A DNA stretch of 64,000 nucleotides from contig CAKQDA010000011.1 of the NCBI GenBank assembly GCA_934218695.1, positions 6,922-70,921 on the forward strand, written 5' to 3'. This document shows positions 62,493 through 64,000 of this stretch, piece by piece. Under the pieces are notes generated by a model that worked only from the letters and a program-made list of their open reading frames with translations, was not told where the DNA came from and did not search any database. Made by a program: the position numbers and the translations under genes. Numbering within the stretch: the first letter of the stretch is position 1; each line of letters starts with the position of its first letter. The DNA comes from an uncultured Succinivibrio sp. GTDB lineage: Bacteria > Pseudomonadota > Gammaproteobacteria > Enterobacterales > Succinivibrionaceae.

Positions 62493-62951
62493 CTATAGAA
62501 TTATTGCATCAGTAAAAGTGTAGCCTGTTAAAGAATTTGCCTTTGTCTGAACGCACAGAAATACTAAATCAGTATCTGCGCTAACAGTTCTAACTCCATC
62601 AGGAGAAATCTTTAAGAAAGAACCTTCTTTTACGGGAAACTCTTTACCGTCTACAGTAATTGAGCCAGTACCTTTAAGAACGATCCACAGCTCCTCATTT
62701 TCCTTGTGCTTGTGTGCAAAAGGTGCCTTTGAACCTGCAGTCATCTTATTTACAGAAATCTCACAGCCGGTAAGACCTAAGATATCCTTTAAGAATAACT
62801 TTGAAGGACTTGTCAGATTTGCATCCCTGCATTCCATTTCATAGCCTGAGACAGCATCGAATGAACCAATATCAGCAAAACATGCGTTATGGGATTTCTC
62901 CTGTTTTTCAAGTTTCTTTGAATTGTCAGATAAGTTAAAGTTAAAAGCCAT
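62493..62951 (-). CDS. Cupin-domain protein
   Basis: A 152-residue single-domain cupin. The beta-barrel region (about residues 65-140) contains AGSKAPFAHKHKENEELWIVL, the first cupin motif with metal-binding His, His and Glu, and the second half with KEGSFLKISPDGVRTVSA, in which the usual last His is replaced, so metal binding may be altered. The function is unknown. GGAGAT lies 7 bases before the ATG. Two tandem MarR-type operators lie between this gene and the upstream marR-type gene. Confidence 0.85.
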   Translation of the reverse strand: MAFNFNLSDNSKKLEKQEKSHNACFADIGSFDAVSGYEMECRDANLTSPSKLFLKDILGLTGCEISVNKMTAGSKAPFAHKHKENEELWIVLKGTGSITVDGKEFPVKEGSFLKISPDGVRTVSADTDLVFLCVQTKANSLTGYTFTDAIIL

Positions 62952-63017
62952 TTTTATATCTCCATAGAAACAATGTCAGTTTATAAAATGCGACCCTCAA
63001 TAAAAGGTTCCAATTAA

Positions 63018-63048
63018 AGTTAGATGTCTAACAGTTAGACATCTAACT
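63018..63048. promoter_or_regulatory. Tandem MarR operators before the cupin gene
   Basis: Two 14-bp imperfect palindromes, GTTAGATGTCTAAC (63019-63032) and GTTAGACATCTAAC (63034-63047), are mirror images and together form a perfect 14-bp inverted repeat with a 3-base gap. Confidence 0.8.
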
Positions 63049-63066
63049 ATCAAAATACAAAAAAAA

Positions 63067-63489
63067 TTATTCCAGGTTTTTACGGATACGATCCATCAGA
63101 AGTTCAGCAAGTTCTGCTTCTTCATCAGAAAAACCTTTATATACCTTTTCGTTCAATTCCATACTTATTTTTTCAAAAACGGGCTTTAAATCCATACCCT
63201 TCTGAGTCAGCTCTATTAAAATCACGCGGCTGTCTGTGCTTGAACGAGTCCTTTTAACCAGACCAAGTTTCTCAAGTTTGTCTATTAACACTGTAAGGGT
63301 GGCTTTCGTTCTGTCCACCTTTTTTGCAAGTTCCTGCATTGGCATTGCACCATAACTTAAAAGAAAGTTGATGATGTCACCATGTGAAGGCACAATCCCC
63401 TTAAGGCCGGCTTTATCTAGTTCATCTATCAGAAACTGATTGGCTGCCTTTCTTATTCTTGACGCATAAAAAACCGCTAAATATTTCAT
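63067..63489 (-). CDS. MarR-family transcriptional regulator
   Basis: A 140-residue winged-helix regulator. The HTH (about residues 50-80) reads MPMQELAKKVDRTKATLTVLIDKLEKLGLV, followed by the wing RTRSSTDSRVILIELTQKG, the MarR hallmark. It is upstream of the cupin gene on the same strand. The matching palindromes before both genes indicate autoregulation and control of the cupin gene. The -10 element ends 6 bases before the ATG, so the mRNA is probably leaderless. The inducer is unknown. Confidence 0.92.
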   Translation of the reverse strand: MKYLAVFYASRIRKAANQFLIDELDKAGLKGIVPSHGDIINFLLSYGAMPMQELAKKVDRTKATLTVLIDKLEKLGLVKRTRSSTDSRVILIELTQKGMDLKPVFEKISMELNEKVYKGFSDEEAELAELLMDRIRKNLE

Positions 63490-63491
63490 AA

Positions 63492-63525
63492 CTGTATATT
63501 AGTTCGATATCTAACTATTGTCAAT
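63492..63525 (-). promoter_or_regulatory. marR-type promoter with embedded operator
   Basis: On the minus strand TTGACA, a 17-base spacer and TAATAT. The spacer contains GTTAGATATCGAAC (63515-63502), a third copy of the operator. The -10 lies 6 bases before the start codon. Confidence 0.82.
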
Positions 63526-63644
63526 GCAGTTTAAATTTTTTTTGTAACCTGTAGGTTGTGAGGAAATTTGATAAAAATTTAAGAGTTTTATCAGATATAA
63601 AAGCCGTTCTGTTAGGGCATCGAGATAAATGTAAAAAAAAGTTG

Positions 63645-63672
63645 TTGACGAATTTTAAACTCATTATATAAT
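63645..63672 (+). promoter_or_regulatory. Promoter of the tRNA-Ala cluster
   Basis: TTGACG (63645-63650), a 16-base spacer and consensus TATAAT (63667-63672), with a GC-rich discriminator, about 40 bases before the first tRNA. Confidence 0.8.
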
Positions 63673-63714
63673 GTAACGGCTTTTGAACGAGTCCCTTCGT
63701 TCAGATGTCAGATT

Positions 63715-63790
63715 GGGGGTATAGCTCAGCTGGGAGAGCATCTGCTTTGCAAGCAGAGGGTCAACGGTTCGATCCCGTTTACCTCCACCA
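63715..63790 (+). tRNA. tRNA-Ala(UGC), copy 1
   Basis: A 76-base cloverleaf with anticodon TGC in the loop TTTGCAA, T loop TTCGATC, encoded CCA, and the G3-U70 pair that identifies alanine tRNA. Confidence 0.98.
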
Positions 63791-63819
63791 TCCTAACGAT
63801 GTAAAACTTTTCCTCTTGT

Positions 63820-63895
63820 GGGGGTATAGCTCAGCTGGGAGAGCATCTGCTTTGCAAGCAGAGGGTCAACGGTTCGATCCCGTTTACCTCCACCA
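63820..63895 (+). tRNA. tRNA-Ala(UGC), copy 2
   Basis: Identical to copy 1 and exactly 105 bases downstream, with a 29-base spacer. Confidence 0.98.
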
Positions 63896-63924
63896 TCCTA
63901 ACGATGTAAAACTTTTCCTCTTGT

Positions 63925-64000
63925 GGGGGTATAGCTCAGCTGGGAGAGCATCTGCTTTGCAAGCAGAGGGTCAACGGTTCGATCCCGTTTACCTCCACCA
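63925..64000 (+). tRNA. tRNA-Ala(UGC), copy 3
   Basis: Identical to copies 1 and 2, again 105 bases on, and ending with CCA at the last base of the window. More copies may follow outside. Confidence 0.98.

Larger units (their letters stand above)
63715..64000 (+). repeat. 105-bp tandem repeat carrying tRNA-Ala
   Basis: The two visible spacers between tRNA genes are the same 29 bases, so the repeated unit is tRNA plus spacer. The DNA before copy 1 is different. Confidence 0.95.

Overview
The window looks like chromosomal DNA of a motile, low-to-moderate-GC anaerobic gammaproteobacterium. The flagellar set (FlrBC two-component pair, FlgO/FlgP/FlgT basal-body proteins, flgM-flgA divergent from cheV-cheR-flgB-flgC, sigma-54 and sigma-28 promoters) is the polar-flagellum layout known from Vibrionales and Aeromonadales. 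The aroK-aroB-damX-rpe-gph and nudF-cpdA-yqiA-parE groups are gammaproteobacterial gene orders. A formate channel (FocA) and repeated AAA-ATPase/PD-(D/E)XK genes, frequent in gut anaerobes, make Succinivibrionaceae (Aeromonadales) my best guess; that placement is inference.

Layout. 1-2.2 kb: the 3' end of purL and a moeB-like adenylyltransferase. 2.3-18.4 kb: flagellar and chemotaxis region with flrB-flrC, an IclR regulator, a decayed AAA-ATPase gene, tRNA-Arg, flgT opposite flgO-flgP-flgN, a non-flagellar insert (structured-RNA candidate, OB-fold SSB-like gene, CobS/MoxR-like ATPase, EamA transporter), then flgM and flgA on the minus strand and cheV, cheR, flgB, flgC on the plus strand. 18.4-20.6 kb: a transposase-like scrap and a methyl-accepting chemotaxis protein. 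21.2-30.7 kb: fxsA and groES-groEL, neighbours in relatives, are here separated by about 7 kb holding a CARF-AAA+-HTH regulator, two unrecognised membrane proteins, a beta-barrel outer-membrane protein, a lipoprotein, a small basic protein and an EamA transporter. 31-35.1 kb: MFS transporter, an AT-rich stretch, and a tandem broken/intact pair of AAA-ATPase/PD-(D/E)XK genes.

35.2-42.8 kb: mrcA (PBP1A) opposite aroK-aroB-damX-rpe-gph, with dam absent from its usual place. 42.8-49.3 kb: dihydroorotase, nudF, cpdA, yqiA and qseBC. 49.7-50.0 kb: a five-repeat degenerate CRISPR array with no cas genes in the window. 50.4-56.1 kb: parE, flhB, glgP. 56.2-59.0 kb: kdsD-hldE-rhodanese operon (heptose and Kdo precursors for LPS). 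59.3-63.5 kb: a tiny lipoprotein, an MFS sugar transporter, focA, and a cupin gene with a MarR repressor whose operators can be read directly. 63.7-64.0 kb: three identical tRNA-Ala(UGC) genes in 105-bp tandem units reaching the window end.

How it works together. A near-consensus sigma-54 promoter precedes flrB; FlrC has an intact GAFTGA loop and can act at the consensus sigma-54 promoters seen before flgO and flgB; a sigma-28-type promoter between flgA and flgM fits late expression of the anti-sigma factor. groESL has a textbook sigma-32 promoter. The most unusual items are the decayed orphan CRISPR, the CARF regulator without GAFTGA, the internally deleted AAA-ATPase copies, the structured RNA before the SSB-like/CobS-like pair, and a CheR with a roughly 290-residue Ser/Ala/Thr-rich extension.
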